From Warburgia ugandensis (taxonomy: Eukaryota; Streptophyta; Magnoliopsida; Canellales; Canellaceae), in contig CP141139.1 in assembly GCA_035236585.1 (NCBI GenBank), positions 18,182,990-18,246,989 of the forward strand: a stretch of 64,000 nt of DNA, given 5' to 3'. The position numbers were made by a program, and so were the translations under genes. The notes beneath the pieces are model-generated. The model saw only the letters and a program-made list of their open reading frames with translations. It did not search any database and was not told the origin of the DNA. This document shows positions 20,370-31,275 of this stretch, piece by piece. Numbering within the stretch: the first letter of the stretch is position 1; each line of letters opens with the position of its first letter.

Positions 20370-22975
20370 AGAAAGCATGATAGTGTAATATTTAAATTTT
20401 AGTATGATATGCCCTAAATGAGTAATTTGTTAGTAGATTTGATTATCTTAGGATCATGTTAGTGTAAATTATGATTTAAACATGATTTCATTATGATAGA
20501 AGATGTGTTTCATAACTTAGGATCATGTTAGTTTTATTTCACTAGCTTAAGTTACATTCATAGGAAGAATGTTAGTATATAATTGTTAAACTTATATTTG
20601 ATTTATGCTTTCAAGTTGATGATTTACTTGTTATCAAATTTTATTCAATTGTTAAGTAGTTGTTAAGATATAAGGAGCATAAATTACCAAAAATGTAAAC
20701 TAATGAAATATAGAGATTCATGGACTATTAAGATAAATGAATGATTTTGACTTAATAAGGGCTATAGTTAGTAGGACAATATAAGGAATGATTTATCATT
20801 TCCTTGGCCCAAACTAGGAAAATAATGAACATCCATGGATGACATTATGCATATCCATGGAAATTAATTAAAATCAATTAGAGAAGGGACTTAAGGTAAA
20901 GAGCTCATAGGAACCTTGTCAAAGGTTGAGCTAGTACCACTCCAGTGGACTCTAAACATTGTGGTTATAAGGGGTATACAAGAGCCAAGTACTTTTCTCT
21001 CACCTCCCGTTGACGTAAGAGAGGTCTAAACGCCTCCTTACATGAGGGTTATATTAACCACTTTTTGAGCAGACTTTTACTAGTAAGTACTAGTCATCCT
21101 GAAATAAGGAGGAGTTGTCTAGTAATAGGAAGAAATAAATTATCTTCAACCAAGTAAGACACTAACTGGTTGAATAATAATAAGAACATAAAAAGATAGC
21201 AAATTATCTAACCCTAATAAAAATAGTAAGTAAGATAAGGATGATTAAATAAGATGAGATCTTGTATGATAAAAAACAATAAGGAAAAAGAAACATCAAT
21301 GTAAATTAGATTGTTATGTATGATATAGATAGTATTTGTATAGATGATATTAAACCCATGGATATATGATATTCAAGGAAAAAAGATTTAGATCAACCTA
21401 CATAAGGACGATCAAAAGACAATGTAGTATGTACCCTTGATTAGAAAAATGACATTATACATATGATTTGATAGATATACGTTAATCGAGACTATGACAG
21501 ATTTCAAGGAGTAAGAATACCTTATTGAGGTAGGTGGATTATTAAGAATGCCTTTATATTGAAGATACATGTCTAATACATGATCTTATGTTTTGAAGTA
21601 TTGATATGTATGATACCAATATATTAAGGTAAATACCTCAAATTGAAATATGATCCAACCAAATGATGAGGAAAATAAGTATTAAATGGTCAAGTTGAGA
21701 ATTGAGAACAACCCTAAGTGAATAGGAAAGTAGAAAATATTCCAACCCTAGATAAACAGACAGATAGTTTGATATGTATAAGTATTATTTTACATACAAG
21801 CTTGGAGGCTTGTGGTTTTGTTTTAAATAGGCATAGGCCTGGGGATGCTATGCTAGGAGAGTTAAGAGGGTTTGACTACCCACTCTCTGAAACTTGATGA
21901 TATTAAATATCGAGCATAGGAAAGGCTAAAAGTTAGGCGGGGCATTTATAGGAAGGCCACCACTGTGACAGCCATAGTCCTCCCATATGGACATGGATAT
22001 TGTAATTTCCACTAAGAATGGTATAAGTGGATTATTGAATAGTTATCCGAGCGCTGTATGGATCAAACTGCAAGCATAGTAGTCCTTGATTATTTTGCAT
22101 TATGATGCATATGAGGTTGGCATAGTGAAATGCCTTAAGGGATGGCATAATGACATGCCAGGTAATTGTATATTACCAATATTTTCTCAAGAAGGGAAAT
22201 TCCCTGTATAGTAACTGGCTAAGATACAAATATCGTATAATGAAAGGAGTTGATCAGCTTTGTATAGAAATGATTCTTGATTATTTTTACAATTTTAATG
22301 GATTTGTCCTATACAATATGTATGTATAAAGGTGAACACAAATGACAAGGAAATGAGATGTCCTTATAACTAATAGTTATCTATGAATGTGTTTATGATA
22401 GAACGAATTATGGGATAATTGAATATTGAGATTATACTGTCAATACCTTACATTCTTATCCCCTACCAAGCATAGCTTGCTAAGATATTGTAAATGTTTG
22501 AATGTTTACAATATCTCAGATACAGAGAAGGAGACTTAGGAGCTCAAGACTTGAAGAACAATTGAAGAATAAGTAATCAGGGTATATCTCTTGAAACATT
22601 GTATTAGAACATGTATTGAATTTTGAACTTTGTAATTTGGATTGTATATTTGGACAAGTATTGTAAGGATACAATGAGCTGTGTACTGTGAACCACTGGA
22701 TGGATCCTGAAGTTTAATAAAAGTATATTCCTTCAATGGAATTTTATCTTATACAAAATTCTACTTATGTTATGTATAAGGTGGTGACTTAGGTTTTACA
22801 AAACTAATTCTAAAGAAAAGAATTTCCGCTGCTATGGTTTGCGAAAAAAATTTACTCTGTAGTTATAGTCTAGTGACTAAAATCACAAATGTGTTAGTAC
22901 CGTGGTCAAATAGTAAGTGTGTCTTGTTATATTGAAATTGATTATACGAACATGGCTAGCATATATACTGCATTC

Positions 22976-23133
22976 CATATTGAAAACCATGGGCAGCCCT
23001 TGGTGCAAGAAGCTTCTGGGTGTGTGAGGTCCAAGATCACAAGGATCAATAGTAGGCAGCCTTACCTTGCATTTTGTAAAAGGTAGTTTTTATGCCTTGA
23101 ACACATGACCTCAAGGTTCATATTGAAAATGAT
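22976..23133 (+). mobile_element. Au-type SINE, 3'-shortened, with 15-bp TSD
   Basis: The body (22991-23118) runs from GGGCAGCCCTTGGTGCAAG to CATGACCTCAAGGTT. CATATTGAAAACCAT and CATATTGAAAATGAT flank it. The paralogous site at about 31340 has the undisturbed sequence CATGTTGAAAACCATAGC, an empty target. Confidence 0.85.
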
Positions 23134-23233
23134 GGCAAGTGTAAAATGAGTACAACATAGAATGCAGTAGTTTATTAATCTGTAAGGCTTTTTTCTTTTT
23201 TGGCAAAATCTTGAAATTTTTTTTTTTTTTTTT

Positions 23234-23384
23234 GGCAGCCCTGGTGCTTTTAAAGCTCCCGCCTATGTGGGGTCCGGGGAAGGTGTAGACCACAATGGCC
23301 AAAAGTTGGCAATCTTATCTTGTATTTTTGCAAGAGACTGATTTCACACCTTGAACCCGTGACCTCAAGGTCACATGACGACTT
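23234..23384 (+). mobile_element. Au-type SINE, second copy in the relic flank
   Basis: It runs GGCAGCCCTGGTGC to GACCTCAAGGTCACATGACGA, preceded by an 18-T run. CTTGAAA-like sequences flank it and may be the target duplication. The paralogous region around 31675 (CCCTGAAAAATATAAAG) lacks it. Confidence 0.8.
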
Positions 23385-23445
23385 GAAAAATATAAAAGTA
23401 TAAATGGAACATAAAAGGTTTGGCTGGAAATTTTATAGTAATTTT

Positions 23446-23450
<5 letters not shown>

Positions 23451-23502
<52 letters not shown>
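23451..23502. repeat. (CT)n microsatellite
   Basis: About 50 bp of uninterrupted CT. The matching place in the other copy (31740-31762) has only a short, interrupted CT tract. Confidence 0.95.
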
Positions 23503-23505
<3 letters not shown>

Positions 23506-23552
23506 TCTTCGCCTCCAATTATGTAGCGGATCGAGAACTTGAAAATGCCTCC

Positions 23553-23828
23553 ATGGAGGCTATTACCCAATTCATTCGTCTCGGATTTCTTCTTATTTTT
23601 TCCTTAATTCATTTTCTGGGATTGGACAAAATGGCTTTGACTGAGGCTTTTGTGGGGACCTTACAAAGGAAAATGGTGGAAGATGTTTTGGGAGAGTTAG
23701 TGGGTCCTAAGTGGTTTGTTGTTGTTGTGGTTTCCTGTTGTTGGATGGATTTGGAGGCCAGAATGGGTAAATTTCGGGAGCAGAAAATTGGAATTCGCTT
23801 TATTGAAATCCTCATCTTTGTTATTTGA
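23553..23828 (+). pseudogene. Possible relic exon, conserved between the two flanks
   Basis: A 91-codon frame contains MALTEAFVGTLQRKMVEDV, then GELVGPKW, and later MDLEARMGKFREQK. The paralogous region at 31880-32113 keeps the same frame: MVLVDAFLETLQTKIVEDV, VELVGPLW, MDLEAKIGKFQEAK. Retention of frame and of conservative changes (R/K, M/I, E/D) suggests that both derive from a real coding exon. I do not recognise the family. No splice-linked neighbour exons were found, so both are probably fragments. Confidence 0.4.
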
Positions 23829-23970
23829 AAAAGAACAAGTGAGATGGCATGTTTCTTGGAGATGAATTTCGAAAAAAGAACAAGTAAAAGATGGCATGTC
23901 TGAGGATGTAATCTTTTCAGGTTGCATTAGCTTACAGTCTTTGTCATGGTTCGTGTGAAAGGTTCTATTT

Positions 23971-25579
23971 TTTATTTTTTATCTATATTTTTTATAATAA
24001 GAAGATGTAGATATATAAGTTATATTTTCATGAGAATATTTTTGAGACGAAAGAGATTTTATTTTATATTTTATGCCTATATAAGATTTGCTATTTTTTT
24101 CTACTTTTCTCTAGACTATATATACAAAAGACAATGTGCCTTTTGATAGAGCTCTTGTACCTAATTTTCTCTTGTACAAGTAGCTTTTATTACTTTGATT
24201 TTGCTCCATGGTTATTCAAATAACCATCAAATATGAGGAACAACTTAGGCTTTCCTTCTAGCGACCATAAGCATGTGTTGGTGCAGATCCATGTCTACCA
24301 CCAAACGACCCACATTAAGAGATGACGGATTCTAGCATATAAGTGGTCTTAGATGCTTGTCAGTCATGGACTCAGCATCTACTAATATTGCTGATCAGAA
24401 TTTATTGTGAAATTTATACATGTGTGTACCTATTCAGGGCTTTCTTTTTACAGTCGAAGATGAAATTTATGATGTTAAAGATCAGTTACATCAGATGCAA
24501 GTGACGGGTGCGGCGAGTCAAATGAAAATCATGGGTTTGTTCTGATGTGCATGGTTTGTGGGTGGCTGCACACGCCCACAAAGATTTATCCCACCCCAGG
24601 GGGTGAAGATTCCATTGATACATTTACACAGAAAAAGTTTCTCCCCCTTCTAGGAGATACTCCATCAGAAGATTGCCAACTACTATTACTTCGACTAGTA
24701 TACACGGAAAGCAGGCAAAATTACTCCCCTTGTCCTCCTTCCTTCCACCATATACATTGTAAAGATTGAAAAAGGGCGTGAAAGTTGTGCCTCCTGATCC
24801 GAATAAAATGGGTAGACGCATTTCCACACAGTGGGCTCAATCTATGATTGATCCGCACCTTTCACTACAGAGAACTTGCTAGATCTCCAACAACAAAAGT
24901 ATCACCCAGAATGGGCACTCTAACACCCAAATAGAAGGGTCTTTGACCTGTAAATATGAATGGTGGAAAGGTACGTATAATCTAGGGTCACATTTGACAA
25001 CTAAAAATACATTTGGCCGGCATATGATCTGACCAATTGACATGAAGTTCAAGACATTGAAGGTTTAAAGTTGGCCCTATGAAATGGATAGATTATTCAT
25101 CATCGGAGCCTAAATGTCAAAGTAGGCCAGCGTTTTCGCCCTTACTAATTCATTTCTCGATGCTCAGATTTAAATCATAATCAGTTCATTCAGCCTCGCC
25201 TGTAAAAAACTTATTCTATAGATAAATTCCATTGAGGACTGTAAATGAGGCCTCCATGCAGGCATTGCAGGCTAGCAATAGGCTTTGGTTTTTGACATGC
25301 TGAGCAAACGATGGATAAAGCAAATTGGGCCACGGCTCCTTACTAGGAGAAGTATTGTAGTGTGAGTTTACATCGCTTAATCACTATCATCGTAGATTAG
25401 TCATTAGACTTTTACAGTAAACACCCATAAGCAGTTGAGTGTCAAATTTGAGGACAACCGGGGTCCATCTAGCAGGTCTCATTTACCCAATCTAATCTGG
25501 TTTAATTAATCATCTACAACCTGATCCATCAAGTAGAACAGAAAATTGAGAAAATCTGCTGCGCTTCTTATCTTTTGTT
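23971..25579. other. Spacer between relic flank and subtilase upstream region
   Basis: AT-rich up to about 24,200, then mixed sequence. No gene, RNA or recognised element was seen. Short frames at 23,946 and 24,545 have no homology I can name. Confidence 0.45.
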
Positions 25580-25666
25580 CAGAGAAGGAATACACTACAA
25601 GCGTGAATAGTACACAGCCTTACCTTGTATTTTGCAAACTGTTTTCATGCCTGCTCAAAAGTCACA
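25580..25666 (+). mobile_element. Au SINE middle fragment
   Basis: GAGAAGGAATACACTACAAG and CACAGCCTTACCTTGTATTT followed by CTGTTTTCATGCC match the centre of the other SINEs. Both ends have decayed. Confidence 0.65.
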
Positions 25667-26604
25667 CATATCATTAATGTACATCCCATCAGCAAATGAA
25701 TAAGGTCAGTCCCGGTGTGAAAGTAGACCATCCCAGGTCTTGATCTTTAACTTAGTGGAAAGAGTTGACTGGCTCTGACATGATTGGACCAGGCGTGTTC
25801 CGCGTTTTGCCTTTGTCTTTACTTCAAAGTGGAACGTTAGTGCTCCACTGGGCTCTTGTCATGAAGGTGACAAAATAATGAAGAATCCAAAAATGGTGAT
25901 GGACCAACAGCAGCATAGAATCGAATGTCCACATCTACAGACAAACAAAAGATAAAAATTGGTCCCTCGTTACCAGATACCGATCATTTTCCCTTCTTTT
26001 TTCCGTTTCCATCGGTCAGGGTGTATGTGTGATTGTTATTATCATTAATAATAACAATTATATTATTGTTATTCATCAAAGATAGATAACAGACTAAAAC
26101 CTTGGGCTGATTGGTCATAAAAAAATTATTGTTAATGGATGCCAATAGCAGGGGCGAAATTACTAAAAATGGACAACTCAATATATTGTTATCCCCAGCT
26201 AAACAGCCGATTGAATTCTACTGGCGATGATTCCCAATGTGCTATAATCCCATTTTCGCTGTTTCTTTGTCTGACTGTGTAAGTAAGACCCATGCTCGTC
26301 TTTGATGAACCATAAGGACAAGCAGCAGGAACGGGATTCACAGAGCTCCACACAAAAATGGCTTCAGATGAAACCTTCTTTGCTAGGATATGAGCTGTGT
26401 ATTGCTTCTGAAAATGATAGGGAGGCGTCCGAACAAATCCAGCTACAGTGCATCTTATCTATGGGTATTTTGCTCTTTTGAAGAGTGCAACTATTATGAC
26501 ACGTAATAGAGGGGATGGAGGAACAAGATCCGACTCCCAGCTTGGATAAGTAGTGATGATGATGATGAAGTCGCTCAACCATTATGAATGGTTTCCGAGG
26601 TTTT
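25667..26604. other. Spacer upstream of the subtilase
   Basis: No gene seen. A near-palindromic ATTATTAACAATAAT-type stretch lies at 26030-26080. GGACCAGGCGTGTTCCGCG near 25788 resembles parts of the duplicated unit at 13087. Confidence 0.4.
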
Positions 26605-27445
26605 CACTTGACATAATATCTGTCTCCACTCCTTTTAGGAACACCAGTCCCTTAGATTCCTACCCGGAAAGCAAAGGCCAAAAGTTAAAACCCAGTTGAG
26701 CCAGAAAAGCAATGAAAATGAATGAACAACGGAACGCAATTTAGATGGGGGGCCTCCACTTCCACCTGCAATATGCCATGTTTTTTGTACTTGAAATAGT
26801 AAAGTGGATTTTATAACTAAATGATCACCTAATAAACATTTAACTAAGGTGTCTGCTTAATGAAAGTTAGATTATGTTGGAACTAAAACTAGAAGTACTC
26901 CTACGACCAACCTTTCTGGAATGTGCATGACAGGACCATGATCTCCATTTAGCAGGTTCTAGCAAAAATGCATTATCATTGCAGCTATGGTGCAAAATCC
27001 TCCTCCAATGACCTCCAATGTGCTTCTCCCTCATCTCAACAAATCGGCCCTGTTACCGATAAAAACAGAAGTCACTAATGAAAAGCTACACACACACACA
27101 CACATCAGGATAAGGATAGCTGTGAGATTTTCCTCGGACAGCAGCTCAAACTTTGCTGGTACAACAACACTCCTTCACATTACAAATTTGAATTGAACTC
27201 AAAATAGAATTCCTAATACAGCATTGTTCAAGGATATCCTTCTGCAGGTCTTAAAAACAAATAAATGCTTTTCATGTGAGAAGTGATTGATGATTATACA
27301 TTAGGTCCACCTCCACAGTGATTTTGGGGCAGCTTCCGGAATATGTGGCTGCCTTGTAACAGTCAGATTTTCTGCTTGCTTTTTTCCCGTGTGAAAGGGG
27401 TGGTAGCTTTCGACATTGAAAAAGCAACTTCACTGCGCCATCAAA
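26605..27445 (+). promoter_or_regulatory. Subtilase upstream region
   Basis: Bases 26605-26830 match the relic at 13654-13880. The remainder, up to the TATA box at 27446, has no duplicate in the window. A CA microsatellite lies at 27088-27104. No specific factor-binding site can be claimed. Confidence 0.45.
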
Positions 27446-27455
27446 TTATAAATAC
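27446..27455 (+). promoter_or_regulatory. Probable TATA box of the subtilase gene
   Basis: TTATAAATAC lies 100 bp before the start codon, a normal distance for a plant gene with a short leader. Confidence 0.55.
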
Positions 27456-27554
27456 TGGTGTCACCAATTCTACCAGCCAGGATCAGGAATCTTCATATTC
27501 TCAGTCTATCTATACATCGGGCAACGACGCTCCATAAAACCAAGTCCCTGGTGA

Positions 27555-30500
27555 ATGGCTATACATTTACATGGTCAGAAGGAAGCCCCTGCAGCTCAGT
27601 CAATTCTACAATTTTTGCTCTTCTTGCTCTGCTCTGAAGCTATTTTAGCTGCATTTACCAGGGCAGCAAGCAATGTAAGTAATTTCCTCCTTGAATTTCA
27701 GTTTGGTCAACTTTGTCATGAGTTACTCAAAGTCAGGTAGATGATTCAGGTGCACATTGTGTACATGGGAGCGAAGCAGCATGAGGATCCTACTGTTGTC
27801 GAAAATTCTCACCGTAGCATGCTAACAACCTTGCTTGGAAGGTACTTATTGGTTGTTCCCCCCTTCCATTCAAGCCTTCAGTGATTGCAGTGTAACAAAA
27901 AATTGATCAAGGTTTTTAATTACAGCAAAGAAGCTGTGGACAGTTCGATGTTGTACAGCTACAAGTATGGCTTCTCTGGATTTGCAGCTATTCTAACACA
28001 GTATCAAGCAGAAACAATAGCAAGTAAGTTCAACTACTTAAACCTCCATGCATCACTTAGCTTATCCAGGGTCTTCTAAATGCAAAGCCAGATAAAATGC
28101 AGATTTCCCTGGTGTTATCCGCGTGATACCTAATCGCATTCGCAAATTTCATACCACTCGCAGCTGGGATTTTCTCGGACTGCACTTAGATTCTCGTCCT
28201 CTAGTTGGAAGCAAAATGGGTGAAGGAATGATCATCGGTGTGATAGATTCAGGTAGGATATAACAATGAGTTAGCATTTCCTTCTCACGCACTGGAACCT
28301 CTATAATCCGCTTACAAAATGTCCAGGTGTCTGGCCGGAGTCAGAAAGCTTTAATGACAAAGGCATGGGTCCAATTCCATCCAGGTGGAAAGGAGTTTGC
28401 CAGCATGGCGAGAGCTTTAATTCCACAAACTGCAACAAGAAACTGATCGGTGCAAAGTGGTTCATAAAAGGAGCTTTTGCAGAGTCAGGGAAATCCTTAA
28501 ACGTCAGTAAATACGGAGAATTCTTGTCGCCACGAGATGCAGAGGGACATGGAACTCACACCGCTTCAACAGCTGCTGGCAACTTTGTGAAGAATGTGAA
28601 TTACAGAGGGTTAGCTACAGGGGTAGCCAAAGGTGGAGCACCACGTGCGCACTTGGCAATTTACAAGAGTTGTTGGAAATCTGTCGCTTGCGCTGATGCA
28701 GATTTACTCAAAGCATTTGATGAAGCCATTCATGATGGAGTGGATGTTTTATCCGCGTCAGTTGGAGACACAGTTCCACTCTCTCCCTACACAGAGCATA
28801 ATAATCCAATCGCAATTGGTTCCTTTCATGCGGTCGCAGAAGGAATCACAGTTGTATGTGCGGGTGGGAATGAAGGTCCCAATTCTCAGACGGTTGAGAA
28901 CACGGCACCCTGGATCATAAATGTTGGAGCCTCCACAATTGACAGGGCCTTCACAACATCCATTACACTTGGAAGCAACCAAACTTTCTTGGTAATGTGT
29001 AGCACCCAGACATTGCTTCTCTATATGGATGCATAAAAGTTAAATATCATTGGCTCCTCTGAGAGAAAAAGTTGACATAATGAGAATTGGTATGCTGTCT
29101 GACAGGTAACAAACTAGTAAGCATGCTCATAGTGACCATGTATTTTGCAGGCTCAATCCCTGGATACAGTAAAGTACAATCATAGCTTCAGCGAAATTGT
29201 ATTCTCACTAGACATTGCTCAAGTAAATCAAACTGATGAAAATGGGAGGTGATCACTTTCTCCACATCATTTTGACTATAATTCCTGCTACCTTAGCTTT
29301 GAGCCTTCTTTAGCTCTGCCTCACTAACACCATTTACTTGCAGCATTGAGGAAAACATCATAGGTCTAGATCCAAAAAGAGGAAAGGGAAAGGTCATCCT
29401 CTTTTTCATAGTTAAAGATGGTATGGACGCTGGTCGGGCACTTGTGTTAGGGTATGCAGCAGGAGCTAGTGCCATTATTTTGGCACAGCCAGCAGATAAC
29501 CTACTCGAAGCATGTCAAATCTTCCCGTGTGTCAGGGTAGATTATGAAACAGGGACAGAGATACTGTCCTACATCCGGAGGACAAGGTAAGAATATCCAG
29601 AGACATGAGATAACTGCTTCTATTGTTGCAAGAGAATACATAATGCATTTATTTAATTTTTCATGAAGGAATCCAGTTGTTCAGTTGGGCCACACCAAGG
29701 CTGTTGTGGGGAAATTTACCGCCCCAACAGTAGCAGTTTTCTCATCCCGCGGACCTAGTTCCCTATCTCCCGCTGTCCTGAAGGTAAGACCAACACATCC
29801 CCGTGTCTTCTTCTCTTTGCCCAAAAGCAATTTGTTCCCTAAAGATGACAGGAATGTATATTCAAGTTAGGGACGACACCAAAGAATTCTTTTTCTTAGC
29901 ATCGATTCCATTCACCGGGTAGTCCAAGCTTTTTATAAGTGTAGGATTAATTACCACTCCAGTTTGTTTGAAGAAAAGGCCATCTTCTTGAGCATTTGAC
30001 AATTTAGATGATCCCAGCATTTTGATGTCTATGTGATCAGCCTTAATTTGGAGAATTCCAAGATAAATTTTATAGCCAAATTGATGGGGTCGGTGCATAG
30101 AGCTTTAATTGGAGAACAAGCTGACAAAATTTGGATAACATATGGAATAAGCACTGCATAATATTTTGAACTGTTCATTGCAATGTAATATTGATTATAG
30201 ATCTACTATTAAACATAGATGATGTCTCCAAATGAACCAATGTTGTTCTTGAAATTTCCTTCAATTTGATTTTGTTTATCAGTGTGTCATGATCAACTAA
30301 AGTATTTATTGGTTTTCGATGTTATCAGCCTGATATAATTGCCCCTGGTGTTAACATATATGCTGCAGTCCCACCTGGGATAAACAGTGATGGATATGAC
30401 TTTATGTCAGGAAGCTCCATGGCTTGTCCACATGTTTCTGCGATAGTTACCATCATCAAATCCATTCATAAGGATTGGACACCTGCTGCAATAAAGTCGG

Positions 30501-31164
30501 CACTTATAACGACTGGTTAGTTACATTCCTTCGAATTACATTTCCAATGCCTGTTATCCCGTTTTGCTATAAGCAACTGTTGTTCAAACTTGCAGCCTCT
30601 CAAAGCAGAACGGATGGGGGAATGATAGCTGAAGAGGGAAGTAGTCGCAAGCCAGCAAACCCATTTGACATGGGTGGTGGTCATGTCAACCCCAACAAAG
30701 CAATATATCCAGGGCTTGTTTATGATATGAGCGCTGGGGACTATGTTCAGTTTCTCTGCTCCATGGGCTACAAAAGCTCCAAAATTAGCAATGTTACCAA
30801 TCAGCCAATCTCCTGCAAAAAGAATGGCCGCTTGATATCAGATCTGAACCTCCCTTCCATTTCGATTCCGAACCTTAACAGGACAGTGACAATTTCAAGA
30901 ACAGTTACAAACGTTGGTGCAGTTAATTCCGTCTATAAATCTTTTGTGCAGTCTCCTCATGGTTTCAAAATGATAGTCAAACCACAAATCCTGTTATTTA
31001 ATTCTTCAATCACAAAGAGACAATTCAGGGTCACCTTTTCTTCCACTAGAAAGCTGAGCGGAGATTACTCATTTGGAAGCTTAACTTGGACAGATGGTGA
31101 TCATTTTGTCAGAAGCCCCATTGCTGTTCGCGTTATGAACTTTGGGTCCTTCGTGGAGCTCTAG
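27555..31164 (+). CDS. Secreted subtilisin-like serine protease (plant subtilase)
   Basis: Ten exons joined by GT-AG introns keep one frame: 27555-27674, 27750-27841, 27926-28023, 28103-28252, 28327-28991, 29151-29248, 29344-29586, 29669-29783, 30329-30515, 30596-31164. They give 2,337 nt, 778 residues. Domains in order: a hydrophobic signal peptide (about 1-33), an I9 propeptide (VHIVYMGAK, from about 41), and the S8 catalytic domain with Asp152 (VIDSGVWPES), His228 (GHGTHTAST), the oxyanion Asn335 (GGNEGP) and Ser557 (GSSMACPH, where most plant members have GTSM). A PA-like insert lies between the His and Ser motifs, and a C-terminal fibronectin-III-like domain contains RTVTNVG. Length is normal for the family (740-780). 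It should be secreted to the cell wall and cleave proteins there; the substrate is unknown. Multi-exon structure and motifs suggest the SBT3-like group, but that is inference. Confidence 0.93.
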
Positions 31165-31262
31165 TTATCTAGTCTAGTACTAAACCACCAATGTCTGAGT
31201 TGGTAGTGTGGAGCTCTAGTTATCTAGTCTAGTACTAAATCACCAATGTATGAGTTGGTAGT
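31153..31262 (+). repeat. 55-bp tandem duplication across the subtilase stop codon
   Basis: Units 31153-31207 and 31208-31262 both begin GTGGAGCTCTAGTTATCT. Unit 1 contains the last codons and the stop; unit 2 is in the 3' UTR. They differ at two positions. The relic flank at 22861 has a single unit, so the duplication happened after the gene duplication. Confidence 0.9.
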
Positions 31263-31269
31263 GTGGTCA

Positions 31270-31275
31270 AATAAA
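31270..31275 (+). terminator. Candidate polyadenylation signal
   Basis: AATAAA lies 106 bp after the subtilase stop codon. The relic copy has AATAGT at the equivalent place. Confidence 0.5.

Larger units (their letters stand above)
18483..22860 (+). mobile_element. Giant gypsy-like LTR D
   Basis: It starts TGTAATGACCCCGAATTTTTG at 18483 and has a TATA-like TTTTATATAAAAG just before a hairpin at 18890, a 53-bp tandem duplication at 20264, a CTATGCTAGGAGAGTTAAGAGG block near 21848 (the counterpart of E and H in reverse) and the CCTACCAAGCATAGCTTGCTAAG block at 22453. Its 3' end is degraded: the CATCACA terminus is not found before the subtilase-flank homology starts near 22861. No coding frame is credible in its 4.4 kb, and small frames at 18,953 and 19,984 show no homology. 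Confidence 0.6.
22861..23970 (+). repeat. Paralogous copy of the subtilase 3' flank
   Basis: This aligns by eye with 31165-32690 downstream of the intact subtilase. Shared landmarks in order: AGTCTAGT, GTGGTCAAATA, GGCTAGCATATATACTGC, TTGAAAACCAT, CTTGGAAA-type block, GAAAAT(G/A)GTGGAAGATGTT, GAGTTAGTGGGTCCT, ATGGATTTGGA(G/A)GCCA, CCTCATCTTT, GAACAAGTGA, ATGGCATGTTT, GTTGCATTAGCTTAC. Homology starts at a TAG that matches the subtilase stop codon. Two SINEs sit in this copy and are missing from the other. It is read as the 3' border of the lost duplicate. Confidence 0.8.

Noticed and set aside
23553-23828. Possible start of a coiled-coil disease-resistance (NLR) protein
   Set aside because: The helical, charged start is only vaguely similar; no P-loop or later NLR motif is present, so I left the family open.
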